Source: Kibdelosporangium sp. MJ126-NF4
GTDB lineage: Bacteria; Actinomycetota; Actinomycetes; Mycobacteriales; Pseudonocardiaceae
Length of the DNA stretch: 64,000 bases
Direction: 5' to 3'
Assembly: GCF_000826545.1 (NCBI RefSeq)
Contig: NZ_CDME01000017.1
Coordinates: 1-64,000 of the forward strand
Shown here: one piece after another, positions 52,980 through 61,461 of the stretch
Layout: every line of letters begins with the position of its first letter
How positions within the stretch are numbered: the stretch's first letter is position 1
The notes under the pieces: generated by a model
What the model saw: the letters and a program-made list of their open reading frames with translations, nothing else
What the model was told of the DNA's origin: nothing
Databases searched by the model: none
Made by a program: the position numbers and the translations under genes

Positions 52980-53431
52980 CCGGGGTCGACGGCACGTTCG
53001 AGCCCGCGCCACCACCGCTGTTGACCGACCCGCTCGCCGGGCTGGTCACGGGCCTGAACCTGCCCCGGCAACGCCGGGACGAGTTACCGCTGGCCAAGCC
53101 CGACCTGCCGGACCCGGACGACATCAGGGCCGCCGTGGAGGCCGCGCTCGACGAGGAGGCAGAGCCGCCCGCCCCGCAGGAGCCCACCCAGTCGGAGCGG
53201 CCGCCCGCCGTGAAGCCGGTGCTCATGCTCCCGCTCAGACAGTGGCCCGCTGCCGCGGTCAGCAAGCTGCGGGCGACCAAGGACCGGATCCAGGCGCCGC
53301 CCGCCGAGCGCAAGCCTGCGGGGATGCGCAGCGGAATGGCCGTCGTGATCGTGATCGTGCTGGTCACGGTCGTGATCCTGTACTTCGTGATCACCAGCCT
53401 CGTGCACACCTTCAGCCAGCTCTTCGGGTGA
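52961..53431 (+). CDS. Uncharacterised protein with C-terminal membrane anchor
   Basis: 156 residues. A Pro/Glu-rich polar part with PDPDDIRAAVEAALDEEAEP is followed by SGMAVVIVIVLVTVVILYFVI, one strong helix near the C-terminus (tail anchor), and VHTFSQLFG. Starts inside the preceding membrane-protein gene, so probably partners it. No family recognised. Confidence 0.7.
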   Translation: MAENSVTGVDGTFEPAPPPLLTDPLAGLVTGLNLPRQRRDELPLAKPDLPDPDDIRAAVEAALDEEAEPPAPQEPTQSERPPAVKPVLMLPLRQWPAAAVSKLRATKDRIQAPPAERKPAGMRSGMAVVIVIVLVTVVILYFVITSLVHTFSQLFG

Positions 53432-53453
53432 CATCGGCTGAAGCTACGCTGGT

Positions 53454-55580
53454 GTGTGCCGAAATGAGGTGGGGCATATCAGCGTAGGCAGCGGAGACCA
53501 GGCTTCACGGGCCGAGGACATGCCCTCGGTCCGTTCCGACGCATCGTTGGCGCACCGGATCCGCAGCGTGCTGGCCATCCGGCCGTTCCGCAGGCTCTGG
53601 GGCGTCAGCTTCATCTGCAGCATGGGCGACTGGTTGTCGCTGCTGGCGCTGACCGGCCTGATCACCAAGCTCACCAACGACTACGCGTTCCAGAACTACG
53701 CGTTCGCCGGTGTGGTGCTGACCCAGTTGCTGCCAGGCCTGCTGTTCGCGCCGTTCGGTGGCCTGCTTGCGGACAGGTTCGACCGGCGCAAAGTCATGGT
53801 CGTCTGCGACGTGATGCGCGCGGGCCTGTTGGTTTCCATCGCGGTCGTCGGCTCACCGATCTGGCTGCTCATCGCGAACTTCCTGGTCGGCTGCTGCCAG
53901 CTGCTGTGGATCCCGTCCAAGGACGCGGCAGTGCCCAACATGCTGCGCCGCAAGGACCAGGTCGAGACGGCCAACCAGCTGTCGCTGGTGATGACGTGGG
54001 GCATCTCGGTGATCGCCGGTGCCGGGCTCTACGCCCTGCTCTACGGCATCTCCCAGCAGGTGTTCCACGTCAAGCTGGACGAGACCGGAATGGGCATGGC
54101 CACGATCATCGTGATGATCAACGCCCTGTTCTACCTCACGTCCGCGATCATCGTCGCCACCCGCATCCCCGAGCTGTCCATCCGTGTCGCAGCCACCGCG
54201 CCAGTCAAGCCGGACAAGCCAGACGAGCCGGAGACAGCGGAGTCGGCGGAGACGAAGACTGGGCTCTGGGCGTTGATGCGCGAAGGTCTGCGGTTCATCC
54301 GCAGCACCAGGCTGGTCCGCGGCCTGCTGATCGGCATGACCGGGGCGTTCGCCGCCGCGGGCGCGCTCGTCGGCAGCTCCAAGCCGTACTCCTCCAGCCT
54401 GCTCGGCGGGGACTCGGCCTTCGGCTGGTTGTTCGCCGCCCTGTTCGTCGGTATCGGCTCGGGTATGGCGTCGGCCACGAAGATGGCGCAGCGGATCCCG
54501 CACAACCGCCTGTTCGGCATCTCGATCGTGCTCGCGGGCCTCGGCCTGGTGCCGGTCGCCGCCTCACCACATCTGTGGGTGTCGCTGGTCGCCGTCGCGT
54601 TCGTCGGCGCGTGCGCGGGGATCGCGTTCCTCACCGGTGTCACGATCATCGGCACGCAGGTCGAAGACGCCATCCGCGGCCGGATCAACGCGATCTACCA
54701 GTCGCTGATGAAGATCATCCTGGCCGGATCGATGATCATGGTCCCGGTGTTCGTCGGCCTGGTCCGACCGCGCAACGTGGAGATCTTCGGCAGCGCCGTA
54801 CGAATCGACGGCACCAGGCCGGTGCTGTTCGTCGCCGGGCTGATCGCCGCGGTGGTCGGTGTGATCGCGTACCGGCAGATGGACGACCGCCGCTCCGAGA
54901 CGATCCTCGCCGACCTGAAGGCCGCCATCCGGGGCAAACCCCAGCGCTACACCGGCCTGCTGATCGCGGTCGAAGGCGACACCGCGCAGGACACCGCGGC
55001 CCAGTCCCGGCTGCTGACGGACTGGCTGCGCAAGTCCGGCAGCCGGGAGATCATGCTCGCGACCGACCCGACGCTCAACGACCGGCGACTGCGTGCCGTG
55101 CTCGCCGGAGCCGAACTGACGGGCGCACGGGCGCACGCGCTGGTCGCCGCCGCTGTGCGGGCGGACATCGTGGAGCGGGAGATCCGCCCTGCGCTGGACC
55201 GTGGCGCGATCGTGGTGATGGAGCGGTTCGTCGACAGCCCGTTCGCGCACCTGTCCGTTGTCGCGGGGCTGGACCCGGCGGAGATGGAAGGGCTGACCGA
55301 CTGGGCCACCGCGAAACTGCGGCCGGACCTGACGGTGCTGCTCGACCGCGACCCGGCGACGTTGCCGCAGACGAAGTACCAGTCGAGCGACCACCACTGG
55401 CGTGTCCAGAACGTCCTGACCGACATGGCGTCGTCCGACCCGGACCGCTATGTCGTGGTCGACACCGACGACGATGACGAAGCCACCGCGCAGCGCGTCC
55501 AGACGGCCGTGCGTGGCGCGATCGCGGCCCGCAAGCTCGGGCTCGACGAAGATGAACGGATGCCAGTGGAGGCCCAGTGA
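53454..55580 (+). CDS. MFS transporter fused to a thymidylate-kinase-like domain
   Basis: 708 residues. Residues 1-480 are an MFS transporter (LADRFDRRKVMVVCDVMRAG, IYQSLMKIILAG). The C-terminal 220 residues follow the thymidylate kinase plan, but the P-loop reads AVEGDTAQDTAAQSRLL instead of EGxDGxGKST, so the Lys and Gly needed for ATP binding are gone. VMERFVDSPFAH corresponds to the DR(Y/F) motif. This fusion next to holB is widespread in actinobacteria; here the kinase part may be inactive. Start GTG at 53454; other starts are possible. It overlaps holB by 4 bases (GTGA). Confidence 0.85.
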   Translation: MCRNEVGHISVGSGDQASRAEDMPSVRSDASLAHRIRSVLAIRPFRRLWGVSFICSMGDWLSLLALTGLITKLTNDYAFQNYAFAGVVLTQLLPGLLFAPFGGLLADRFDRRKVMVVCDVMRAGLLVSIAVVGSPIWLLIANFLVGCCQLLWIPSKDAAVPNMLRRKDQVETANQLSLVMTWGISVIAGAGLYALLYGISQQVFHVKLDETGMGMATIIVMINALFYLTSAIIVATRIPELSIRVAATAPVKPDKPDEPETAESAETKTGLWALMREGLRFIRSTRLVRGLLIGMTGAFAAAGALVGSSKPYSSSLLGGDSAFGWLFAALFVGIGSGMASATKMAQRIPHNRLFGISIVLAGLGLVPVAASPHLWVSLVAVAFVGACAGIAFLTGVTIIGTQVEDAIRGRINAIYQSLMKIILAGSMIMVPVFVGLVRPRNVEIFGSAVRIDGTRPVLFVAGLIAAVVGVIAYRQMDDRRSETILADLKAAIRGKPQRYTGLLIAVEGDTAQDTAAQSRLLTDWLRKSGSREIMLATDPTLNDRRLRAVLAGAELTGARAHALVAAAVRADIVEREIRPALDRGAIVVMERFVDSPFAHLSVVAGLDPAEMEGLTDWATAKLRPDLTVLLDRDPATLPQTKYQSSDHHWRVQNVLTDMASSDPDRYVVVDTDDDDEATAQRVQTAVRGAIAARKLGLDEDERMPVEAQ

Positions 55581-56764
55581 CCGTCTGGTCGCACGTTGTC
55601 GGGCAGGCAGATGCCGTCGAAGTACTGACCAAGGCTGCCCAGGCGGCGGCGTTGATCGTGCGCGGCGAGCAGGCTGCGGCAGGCGGTATGACGCACGCGT
55701 GGCTGTTCACCGGTCCGCCTGGCTCAGGGCGTTCCACCGCGGCACGGGCGTTCGCGGCCGCGTTGGAGTGTGACTCCGGGACAGGGTGCGGCGAATGCGG
55801 TGGCTGCCGCACCACGATGGCCGGAACACACGCGGACGTACGGCTGGTCGTCCCCGAAGGACTGTCCATTTCGGTCGCGGAGATGCGCGCGCTCGTGCAG
55901 ACCGCGGCCCGGCGGCCGACCGGCGGCCGGTGGCAGGTCGTGATCATCGAGGACGCCGACCGGCTCACCGAAGGCGCGGCCAACGCGCTGCTCAAGGCGG
56001 TCGAGGAACCGCCGGAGCGGACCGTGTTCCTGCTGTGCGCGCCGTCGGACCACCCGGACGACGTCTCGGTGACCATCCGGTCCCGCTGCCGCGGTGTGTC
56101 GCTGCGGATTCCCTCGGCGAAGGCGATCGCGGAAGTCCTGGTGGACCGCGACTCCGTCGACCAGGACACGGCGACATGGGCCGCTTCGGTGTGCGGCGGC
56201 CACGTCGGCCGCGCCCGGCGCCTGGCAACAGACGAGTCAGCGCGCGACCGCCGAGCCTCGGTCCTGCGGATCCCGTTGGCGCTGCGACGTCCCGGTGACG
56301 TGTTCACGCTCGCCGACGAACTCGTCAAAGCAGCCGAGTCGGAAGCATCCGAGCAGAGCGGATCCCGTGACGAAGCCGAACGCGACGCCCTGAAGACGGC
56401 GTTGGGCGCGGGCGGGACAGGCAAGGGCACCGCGTCGGCGACTCGCGGGTCGGCCGGTGCGTTGAAGGAACTGGAGCGCAGGCAGAAGTCCCGCGCGACC
56501 CGAACCCAGCGGGACACGCTCGACCTCGCCCTGGTCGACCTGGCCGGGTTCTACCGGGACGTGCTGGTCACCGCCAGTGGGTCGGAAGCCGTGCTGAACC
56601 ACCCGGATCACGCGAACGACGCCCGTACCGCCGCGGCCTCATGGTCGCCCGAGTCGACGCTCCGGCGCCTCGAAGCAGTGTTGTCGTGCCGCGAGGCGCT
56701 GGAGCTGAACGTGAAGCCACGCATCGCCATCGAGGCGATGGTGACCACGCTCTACTACGGCTGA
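55577..56764 (+). CDS. holB: DNA polymerase III subunit delta'
   Basis: 395 residues of the AAA+ clamp-loader family. The P-loop FTGPPGSGRSTAARAF has Arg where most ATPases have Lys, as is usual for delta' proteins, and zinc-binding cysteines CDSGTGCGECGGCRTTM follow. Sensor-like LLCAPSDHPDDVSVTIRSRC. Part of the clamp loader at the replication fork. GTG overlaps the MFS-Tmk stop. It converges on the next gene with a 10-base overlap. Confidence 0.93.
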   Translation: MTVWSHVVGQADAVEVLTKAAQAAALIVRGEQAAAGGMTHAWLFTGPPGSGRSTAARAFAAALECDSGTGCGECGGCRTTMAGTHADVRLVVPEGLSISVAEMRALVQTAARRPTGGRWQVVIIEDADRLTEGAANALLKAVEEPPERTVFLLCAPSDHPDDVSVTIRSRCRGVSLRIPSAKAIAEVLVDRDSVDQDTATWAASVCGGHVGRARRLATDESARDRRASVLRIPLALRRPGDVFTLADELVKAAESEASEQSGSRDEAERDALKTALGAGGTGKGTASATRGSAGALKELERRQKSRATRTQRDTLDLALVDLAGFYRDVLVTASGSEAVLNHPDHANDARTAAASWSPESTLRRLEAVLSCREALELNVKPRIAIEAMVTTLYYG

Positions 56765-58434
56765 TCGTCCTCTTCAGGGGCTGGGGCGTCGGCTGCGGCC
56801 TGTGCCCGGCGGATCCGGTGCCTCGGCAGCGCGGCGACGAGGATGACGCCGACCATCAGCATGGCCGTACCCGTCCAGAACATCGGGATGGCCTGGTAGG
56901 CACTGGTGTACGCCAGGTGCGGTTCCTTAGGCGCGGGCTTGTTGGCAGGCGGCGCGGGCGGCCCACCGGCGGTGCCACACACCACGCCACCAGCCGGTGC
57001 CGCGGCGCGGGCGATCTGCTCACCGAGCGACACCTGCGCCAGCGCCGAAGGCAGACCAGGCAAACCAAGCGCCTGCGTGGGCAGCACCTGCAGGTCCAGC
57101 ATCCTGGCGCTCGCGGCGACGTGATGGCCCTTCAACGGCTGTGTCACGTCCTCGGCCTTCTGCTGCAGACCGGCGATGGACAGCCGCAGCACACCGATGT
57201 CGAGCTTGAGCTTGTTGAGCTCACCGGCCTTGGACTGCAGCGGCGAGTCCTTCGGCAGCGCGTTCGCCAGGTCGCCGATCAGCGGCAGCTTCTTCAACGC
57301 GTCCGGCAGCTGGGTGGTCAGGTCCGGCAGCGGAATCCCGATCGGCACGTCGAAGGTCGGGTTCGCCGCGTCCAGTTTGAACAGGACCTTGTCGCCCTGC
57401 TTCGCCTCGATGACGGGGGCGGTGTACTTGACCGACGAGGTCTTCGCGTCGCCGGTGGACGTGACCTGCAGCGTCGGCTGGCTGACGACGTTGAGCGAGA
57501 CCGCGAACGGCGTGCCCGCCAGCAGGTTGAGGCTGGCGACCTGCAGCGTGGAGGTGGAACGCACCGCCTTGTTGGCCGAGCCGGGGATGTCGACGAGCTC
57601 GACGACCGACCGGGTGGACAACGTGTTCGGCAGGCTGATCAGCGACCCCTTGCCGTCCGCCTTGTCCGGCCCAGGCAACAGCCCACCGAGTTCGGAGAGC
57701 GGGCCAGGCAACGCCTTGAGCTGGTCAGTGAGCGCGGTGAGCTGGTCGGGGTTGAGTTTCGACTCGGTGAGCTTCCCGCTGAGGTCGGTGACGCCGGGCA
57801 ACGTCGGAATGGCGTTCAGCAACGACAGGCTGGCCAGGGACGTGCTCGCGTCCGACAACGGGGTGACACACGGGCCCAGCGTCTCGCTCCACCGCGCGTG
57901 CGCGCTGCCGTTCAGCAACCCGACCTTCACCAGCAGGTCAAGCGGGGTCTTGGGCGGATTGAGGCCGAACGTCGTCGGCTTCTCGTTGTCCGGGAGAGCG
58001 GTCTGCGCGACAGCGCCGGGAGACTGTGGACTCTTGCCCTGAACAGCCACTCCACCAGGCGAAGCCTGCGCGATGGACCGCTCGGCGATGAGGAACGACT
58101 CGGAGTTGACCTGAGCGCTGGACAGCCCGAACCCCACCTCCAGCGCGGACTGCTTCGGCAACTTCTCGGAGTAGCCGGGAAGGATGGTGTTGGTGGGGGC
58201 GGAACTGGGAAGAATGCGCACCATCGCCAACGCGGTCCCAGCGTCCCCGACAGCATGCCCAAGCGGCTGCGGCCCGATGGGAGAGGAAGCAGGCGGCTGG
58301 TTCGGATCCTTCGGCGGCGGAATCGGCGTCGTCGCAGGCGGCTGAGCGGCGGTAGCAGCAGGCGCGGCCACCAACGCGAGCATGGTGACAACCACCGGCA
58401 TGGCCAAGGCAACCGGCATGCTTCTGCGTATCAA
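56755..58434 (-). CDS. Large secreted protein with C-terminal membrane anchor
   Basis: 559 residues. Signal peptide MPVALAMPVVVTMLALVAAPAATA, then Pro-rich sequence, beta-rich repeats with many LP-x-L patterns (TLPGVTDLSGKL, LPGPLSELGGLLPG), and a C-terminal helix FWTGTAMLMVGVILVAAL before a basic/acidic tail. Two cysteines only (LGPCVTP, VVCGTAGG). Unrecognised family. TTG at 58432-58434 is chosen because AGGAGG lies 6 bases upstream and gives a proper signal peptide. Faces outward by prediction. Confidence 0.72.
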   Translation of the reverse strand: MIRRSMPVALAMPVVVTMLALVAAPAATAAQPPATTPIPPPKDPNQPPASSPIGPQPLGHAVGDAGTALAMVRILPSSAPTNTILPGYSEKLPKQSALEVGFGLSSAQVNSESFLIAERSIAQASPGGVAVQGKSPQSPGAVAQTALPDNEKPTTFGLNPPKTPLDLLVKVGLLNGSAHARWSETLGPCVTPLSDASTSLASLSLLNAIPTLPGVTDLSGKLTESKLNPDQLTALTDQLKALPGPLSELGGLLPGPDKADGKGSLISLPNTLSTRSVVELVDIPGSANKAVRSTSTLQVASLNLLAGTPFAVSLNVVSQPTLQVTSTGDAKTSSVKYTAPVIEAKQGDKVLFKLDAANPTFDVPIGIPLPDLTTQLPDALKKLPLIGDLANALPKDSPLQSKAGELNKLKLDIGVLRLSIAGLQQKAEDVTQPLKGHHVAASARMLDLQVLPTQALGLPGLPSALAQVSLGEQIARAAAPAGGVVCGTAGGPPAPPANKPAPKEPHLAYTSAYQAIPMFWTGTAMLMVGVILVAALPRHRIRRAQAAADAPAPEEDDQP

Positions 58435-58552
58435 CTGAGCCCTCCTTGCGACCGCCGTCACATAACACAACGACCAACCAGCCGATTGGTGACTCACCCG
58501 AGCGGGTGGTCGTAAACCCGTCGACGAGGCCCGCTACACTGGATGAGGACAC

Positions 58553-58629
58553 GCCGCCTTAGCTCAGACGGCTAGAGCGACGCACTCGTAATGCGTAGGT
58601 CAAGGGTTCGATTCCCTTAGGCGGCTCCA
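58553..58629 (+). tRNA. tRNA-Thr (anticodon CGU)
   Basis: Clover-leaf complete: acceptor GCCGCCT/AGGCGGC, D-arm TTAGCTCAGACGG, anticodon stem ACGCA/TGCGT with loop CTCGTAA (anticodon CGT), T-arm AGGGTTCGATTCCCT, and encoded CCA at 58627-58629. A tRNA-Thr also neighbours holB in mycobacteria. tRNA genes are frequent integration sites. Confidence 0.97.
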
Positions 58630-58637
58630 TGCTTGAC

Positions 58638-58668
58638 CAGGCCCTTCCCAGGATTCGGGAGGGGCCTG
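58638..58668 (+). terminator. Terminator behind tRNA-Thr
   Basis: CAGGCCC (58638-58644) and GGGCCTG (58662-58668) with CTTCCC/GGGAGG extending the stem, followed by AGTCTTTG. Confidence 0.65.
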
Positions 58669-58680
58669 AGTCTTTGAGGG

Positions 58681-59173
58681 TTGCAGTTCTGGCTTGCGCT
58701 TGTGCAGTCGGTCGCCGCAGGCGTGGGTCGTCGCAGCCGTGCGTCCAGTTGTTGCGCCGGATCACCAGACCTTGAACGCGCCCGTCTTAAGGTCCACGTA
58801 TTTCCACCGCCGACCCAGGGCCTCACCTTGCTGCAGTTCGCAGGCGAGCCCGACCCGACCACCGAGCACCATTCCGCGCGCGGAGGAGAGGCTGGCCAAG
58901 ACGACGCTGCCTGCCAAGGCGCGCAACGCGTTGGTGTTCTACAAGCCTTTGGATGGCTTGCAGAATATGGAAATCTGGATTCACGGCACGATCCTGTACA
59001 ACTCGCTCTACCGCTTCGACGAAGACATGTTGGTTAACACTCACGTGTACGGCTTCGGTGCGGCTGTTGCACGTGTTCTGCACCTTCGCCGCCTGTCAGC
59101 AGGCGATCTGTTCGAGACCTACTCGGAGAGCTACGAGAACGTCTGGAACGCGGCCAAGCCACCCAAGTGGTAG
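58681..59173 (+). pseudogene. Remnant of XRE-type regulator with DUF5919-like C-terminal domain, frameshifted
   Basis: Two frames carry parts of one protein. The first (frame of 58681) has FAGEPDPTTEHHSARGGEAG, resembling GDPDS-x-x-VRxRGEEEG of actinobacterial XRE/DUF5919 regulators; the second begins near 58893 and reads NALVFYKPLDGLQNMEIWI, TILYNSLYRFDEDMLVNTHVYG and LHLRRLSAGDLFETYSES, the end of the same domain. A shift near 58890-58910 joins them. No helix-turn-helix part is left. Such regulators often precede a Nudix gene, as here. The remnant follows a tRNA gene. Confidence 0.6.
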
Positions 59174-59182
59174 GCACCACGC

Positions 59183-59653
59183 ATGGCGCGTATCGACCAC
59201 TACCAGAACCCGGCCGCACCCAAGGCCAACAGCATCGTCGTGGCAGTGACCGCGTTCGTCCTGGACGACGACGGCAGACTGCTGATGATCCGCCGCACCG
59301 ACAACGACCTGTACTCGATCCCAGGCGGAGCACAGGAAGTCGGCGAGACCGTCTCGGCCGCGGCCGTCCGCGAGATCGAGGAAGAGACCGGGATCGACAT
59401 CGAGATCACCGGCCTGATCGGTGTCTACTCCGACCCTGAACACATCATCGAGTACACCGGCGGCGAGGTGCGCCAGGAGTTCTCGATCTGCTTCCGCGCC
59501 AACCCGATCGGCGGCTCACTGCGCACCAGCAACGAAAGCAAAGAGGTCAGCTGGGTCGAGCAGTCCCTGCTGCCCGAGCTGGTCATCCACCCGTCGATCC
59601 GGCTGCGCATCCAGCACGGCTTCGACGAGCGCGCCGAGCCCTACTACGCCTAG
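59183..59653 (+). CDS. Nudix hydrolase
   Basis: 156 residues. The Nudix box reads GGAQEVGETVSAAAVREIEEETGIDI, with REIEEETG intact, following DDDGRLLMIRRTDNDLYSIPGG. A small stand-alone enzyme, often paired with XRE/DUF5919 genes in actinobacteria. ATG at 59183, 9 bases after the pseudogene stop. Substrate unknown. Confidence 0.88.
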   Translation: MARIDHYQNPAAPKANSIVVAVTAFVLDDDGRLLMIRRTDNDLYSIPGGAQEVGETVSAAAVREIEEETGIDIEITGLIGVYSDPEHIIEYTGGEVRQEFSICFRANPIGGSLRTSNESKEVSWVEQSLLPELVIHPSIRLRIQHGFDERAEPYYA

Positions 59654-59930
59654 CCCAACTCCACGACCGAACAGCCACGCAGCAGGCTGGACGCCAAGGT
59701 CCACGGGTCCATGCCGGGTTTCTGTAACGAACTGGCCAACTCGGGCGCTCAGTCTCAGCAGCGCTCACAACCTGGCCGCACGCACACGCTACTCACCGAC
59801 GGGTAAGACCCGCGACAGATGACAGCTGGATCTGCCCGATCAGTCCCACTTCACAGGCACGGACAGGCAAGCAGCCTTTCACGGACCAGTCGCACCCTCT
59901 GCGAACCCGCGGTTTGGGTCCGGATGAGCG

Positions 59931-60542
59931 TCATTCGTCTGCGCTGGGGAACCTGGCGTGGCCGGGAGCGGCCAGCAGCCGGTCGATTTCGACGAACGTC
60001 AAGTCGACCTGGTCGGTCAGCAGCGGGGCCCTCATCGACATGCCCAGGGTCAGGTGCATCAGCAGGGCAGCGACACCAGCCGGACCCAACTGGTCGCGGA
60101 AAACGCCCTGGCGCTGTCCATCTGCCACCAGTTCGGTCAGGAACTGCTGCCAGATCTCGAAGTACCTCTCCAGCGGCACGCGCACCGCGTCGTCCTGCCG
60201 GTGCCGGATCAGCTCCTGCAGTACGAAGAACTGCCGCGGGTCGGCCTTGATCTGGTCCCGCAACCCTTCCATCAACCGCCACAACCGCTCTGCCGCCGAC
60301 AGGTCCGAGCTGTCCGGCCGCTCGACCAGCGGTACGGCGATGCCGTTGTAGATGGCGCGGTCGACCACGGCCTGCATCAGGTCGGCCTTGCTCGGGAAGT
60401 AGTAGTGCAGTGTCGCGTGGGTGATTCCCGCCCGTGCTCCCACGTCGCGGGTGCGCAATCCCGCCAGCCCCCGCTCGGCGATGACATCGAACGCCGACTC
60501 GATCAACTGCTCGCGCCGCAGCTCACGCCCCAGCGGAACCAC
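59931..60542 (-). CDS. TetR family regulator 1
   Basis: 203 residues. N-terminal helix-turn-helix LRREQLIESAFDVIAERGLAGLRTRDVGARAGITHATLHYYFPSKADLM is a standard TetR DNA-binding domain, then a helical ligand domain. GTG at 60540-60542 (VVPLGREL); the frame is open upstream but the extra sequence is not typical of TetR N-termini. No target gene is evident beside it. It lies on the same strand as the second TetR gene, which is 97 bases upstream. Confidence 0.9.
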   Translation of the reverse strand: MVPLGRELRREQLIESAFDVIAERGLAGLRTRDVGARAGITHATLHYYFPSKADLMQAVVDRAIYNGIAVPLVERPDSSDLSAAERLWRLMEGLRDQIKADPRQFFVLQELIRHRQDDAVRVPLERYFEIWQQFLTELVADGQRQGVFRDQLGPAGVAALLMHLTLGMSMRAPLLTDQVDLTFVEIDRLLAAPGHARFPSADE

Positions 60543-60638
60543 CCCCTGCCTAGACCATGTGGCAGGGTACGCGCACCTTGACCGATGGTGAGCCAGGCAC
60601 ACTGGTGCCCTGGTGGCAGGCCGGGCAGTCGGGCGCCG

Positions 60639-61355
60639 TCAAATCCCGGACTGGCCGGGCGGCGTGGCGGAACGCATGCGCCTGATCTCGAGATGGGCTT
60701 CGGCGAGCGCGGCTTGCAGTTCGCGGACCTGGTGCTGTAGCGCGTCCGTCGCGGCCGGAGCGGGCCGCAGCAACGGGAGGACGACGTCGTCGGTGACGGC
60801 GGCCAGGTAGTCCTCGTCGAGCGGCCCGGTGTACGTGAGGAACCGGAACAGCACCAGTTCGGGTCCGAGAAAGGCCACGTCGGTGTCCACGACCTCGGGA
60901 CGGACCTCGCCTCGGGCCACTCCGGTGCGCAGCAACCTGCGCACCGGCTCCAACCGCGCGCCGAAGAACTGGCTGGTGAACGAGTCGGCGAGTTCGCTGT
61001 TCTGGATCACCGCGCCCATCACCGCGCGCACCAGAGGCCCCGCTGGTCCGGAGAGGACTTCGGCCATGGTCCGCAGCAACGAGAGCAGATCCGTCCGCAG
61101 GTCCCCGCTGGAGCCCTCCTCGTGCCCTTCCGGCATCAGGTGACCAAGGGCGTCGACGAGCAGGGCCTCCTTCGACGGCCAGCGCCGGTAGAGCGAGGCT
61201 TTGCCGGTGTGCGCCCTGGCGGCGATGGCCTCCATCGTCAGGCCGGCCATGCCGGATTCGGCGAGTTCGGCGACAGCGGCGGCGTAGATCGCAGCGAGAA
61301 GGTCCTCGCCCCGGCGCCGCCGGGCGGCCGGGAACGGGAGCGACGCCACGAGCAC
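60639..61355 (-). CDS. TetR family regulator 2
   Basis: 238 residues. RGEDLLAAIYAAAVAELAESGMAGLTMEAIAARAHTGKASLYRRWPSKEALLVDAL is a TetR helix-turn-helix with a C-terminal ligand domain and an extra C-terminal helix (LQHQVRELQAALAEAHLEIRR). GTG at 61353-61355, 107 bases from the divergent ferredoxin reductase start. The intervening CGTTCC and GGAACG half-sites could be its operator, so it probably represses that gene and itself. Confidence 0.88.
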   Translation of the reverse strand: MLVASLPFPAARRRRGEDLLAAIYAAAVAELAESGMAGLTMEAIAARAHTGKASLYRRWPSKEALLVDALGHLMPEGHEEGSSGDLRTDLLSLLRTMAEVLSGPAGPLVRAVMGAVIQNSELADSFTSQFFGARLEPVRRLLRTGVARGEVRPEVVDTDVAFLGPELVLFRFLTYTGPLDEDYLAAVTDDVVLPLLRPAPAATDALQHQVRELQAALAEAHLEIRRMRSATPPGQSGI

Positions 61356-61403
61356 ACCTTCTCACGGCAGTTGAACGGTTGAGCCGCGACCAACATAAGT
61401 ATA

Positions 61404-61436
61404 CGTTCCGTTCGCAAAATCAAGATTTAAGGAACG
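61404..61436. promoter_or_regulatory. Possible TetR operator
   Basis: CGTTCC (61404-61409) and GGAACG (61431-61436), in an AT-rich stretch between the divergent TetR and reductase genes. Spacing (21 bases) is long for a single palindrome, so it may be two half-operators. Confidence 0.4.
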
Positions 61437-61461
61437 AATCGTCTCTTAGTGGAGGTTGGCC

